Positions 63,605 to 64,000 of a stretch of 64,000 nt of DNA are shown one piece after another. Made by a program: the position numbers and the translations under genes. Every line of letters starts with the position of its first letter. Position 1 is the stretch's first letter. The stretch lies in the NCBI GenBank assembly GCA_963792785.1, contig CAWBXO010000002.1:248001-312000 (forward strand), read 5' to 3'. The DNA comes from CAWIMX01 sp963792785 (GTDB lineage: Bacteria; Acidobacteriota; Vicinamibacteria; Vicinamibacterales; CAVVIG01). Below the pieces are notes generated by a model. The model saw only the letters and a list, made by a program, of their open reading frames with translations, did not search any database and had not been told where the DNA came from.

Positions 63605-64000
63605 GCACACGCCACTCCTCCTGGACCATCCGGCGGACACTCGCTCTGGGCTGCTGGCTCGCCGTGGGCGTCGCGGGCTGCGGTGGCCCGGGCGCTCCCG
63701 CGCCGTCCGGCGAAGCCGCCGCGCCGCAGACGCCGACGATCGATGTCGTCCGCGTCGTCGCACACCCGGTCGACGTGACGCTCGACATGCCGGGAGAGCT
63801 GGACCCGTACGAGAGCGTCGCGATCTTTCCGAGGGTGACCGCCTTCGTGAAGACGATGCGCGTCGATCGGGGGTCGCAGGTGCGAGCGGGCGAATTGCTG
63901 GCGGAACTCGACGCGCCGGAAATGCTCGCGCAGCGCGCCGAAGCGCAGTCGAAGCTGCAAGGCGCCCAGGCCGATCTCGCTGCGGCGCGCGCGGACGCGG
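63601..64000 (+). CDS. RND membrane-fusion lipoprotein, 3' end outside window
   Basis: The first 133 residues of an HlyD/AcrA-like periplasmic adaptor. The leader TLALGCWLAVGVAGCGG has a lipobox Cys, so it is anchored in the inner membrane. Next comes the barrel-sandwich start VDVTLDMPGELDPYESVAIF, PRVTAFVKTMRVDRGSQVRA and GELLAELDAPEMLAQRAEAQ, then the helical hairpin SKLQGAQADLAAARAD. It overlaps the RND gene stop by four bases (ATGA), so TolC, pump and adaptor are one operon controlled by the PadR protein. No frameshift was seen in this part. Confidence 0.9.

Overview
The window reads as high-G+C chromosomal DNA of an acidobacterium, most likely class Vicinamibacteria. This is inferred from an ADOP-type MacB/FtsX permease, a TonB receptor with an N-terminal carboxypeptidase-regulatory-like domain, an S8 protease with a tail of NIVWGT repeats, a DedA-PAP2 fusion, and a complete selenocysteine system with a Sec-containing redoxin. 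No insertion sequence, phage gene or CRISPR array is visible.

Layout. (1) 1-14.5 kb, all on the minus strand: an exopolysaccharide operon read from 14489 towards 1. It has two small secreted proteins, a Wza-like exporter, a Wzc-like tyrosine autokinase, a WecA-like initiating transferase fused to further domains, a WecG/TagA transferase, two GT4 glycosyltransferases, a GDP-mannose 3,5-epimerase homologue, two O-antigen-ligase-like polymerases and a flippase cut by the window edge. The distal part (1-8.4 kb) has visibly lower G+C. (2) 14.8-28.7 kb: mixed housekeeping and envelope genes: a frameshifted LuxR regulator, an RsmH paralogue, small basic proteins, a TlpA lipoprotein, a DUF481 porin-like protein, two DedA proteins, a ferredoxin, dCTP deaminase, an acetyltransferase and a badly interrupted S8 protease. 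(3) 28.9-37.8 kb, plus strand: an FAD oxidase, a radical SAM/SPASM enzyme, an AttEFGH-like ABC system, a methyltransferase and a glycosyltransferase. (4) 37.9-45.1 kb: an NHL-repeat protein, a cold-shock protein, an HgcA-HgcB-like fusion with a partner methyltransferase, an RluA-type pseudouridine synthase and a KefB-like antiporter.

(5) 45.2-53.4 kb is the selenocysteine region: tRNA-Sec (selC, minus), an ADOP permease, then selA-selB-selD on plus, then a convergent selenoprotein gene. Standard ORF calling breaks two of these genes. SelD carries an in-frame UGA at 51289-51291, and the secreted redoxin carries one at 53197-53195 in a U-P-Y-C active site. A perfect 7-bp hairpin follows the second UGA at bacterial SECIS distance. 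So the window holds the tRNA, the synthase, the elongation factor, the Se donor enzyme and a client protein.

(6) 53.6-58.5 kb, minus: an apparent copper/metal locus: an OprC-like TonB receptor, a Cys/His-rich secreted protein, a Met/His-rich periplasmic protein behind a MerR-type promoter, a MerR regulator and a cytochrome c-histidine phosphatase fusion. (7) 58.6-64 kb, plus: a PadR regulator, TolC, an RND pump and a membrane-fusion lipoprotein. TolC and RND are interrupted by more than 20 single-base shifts that keep the protein readable on each side. This points to local sequence error or very recent decay and should be settled before they are called pseudogenes.
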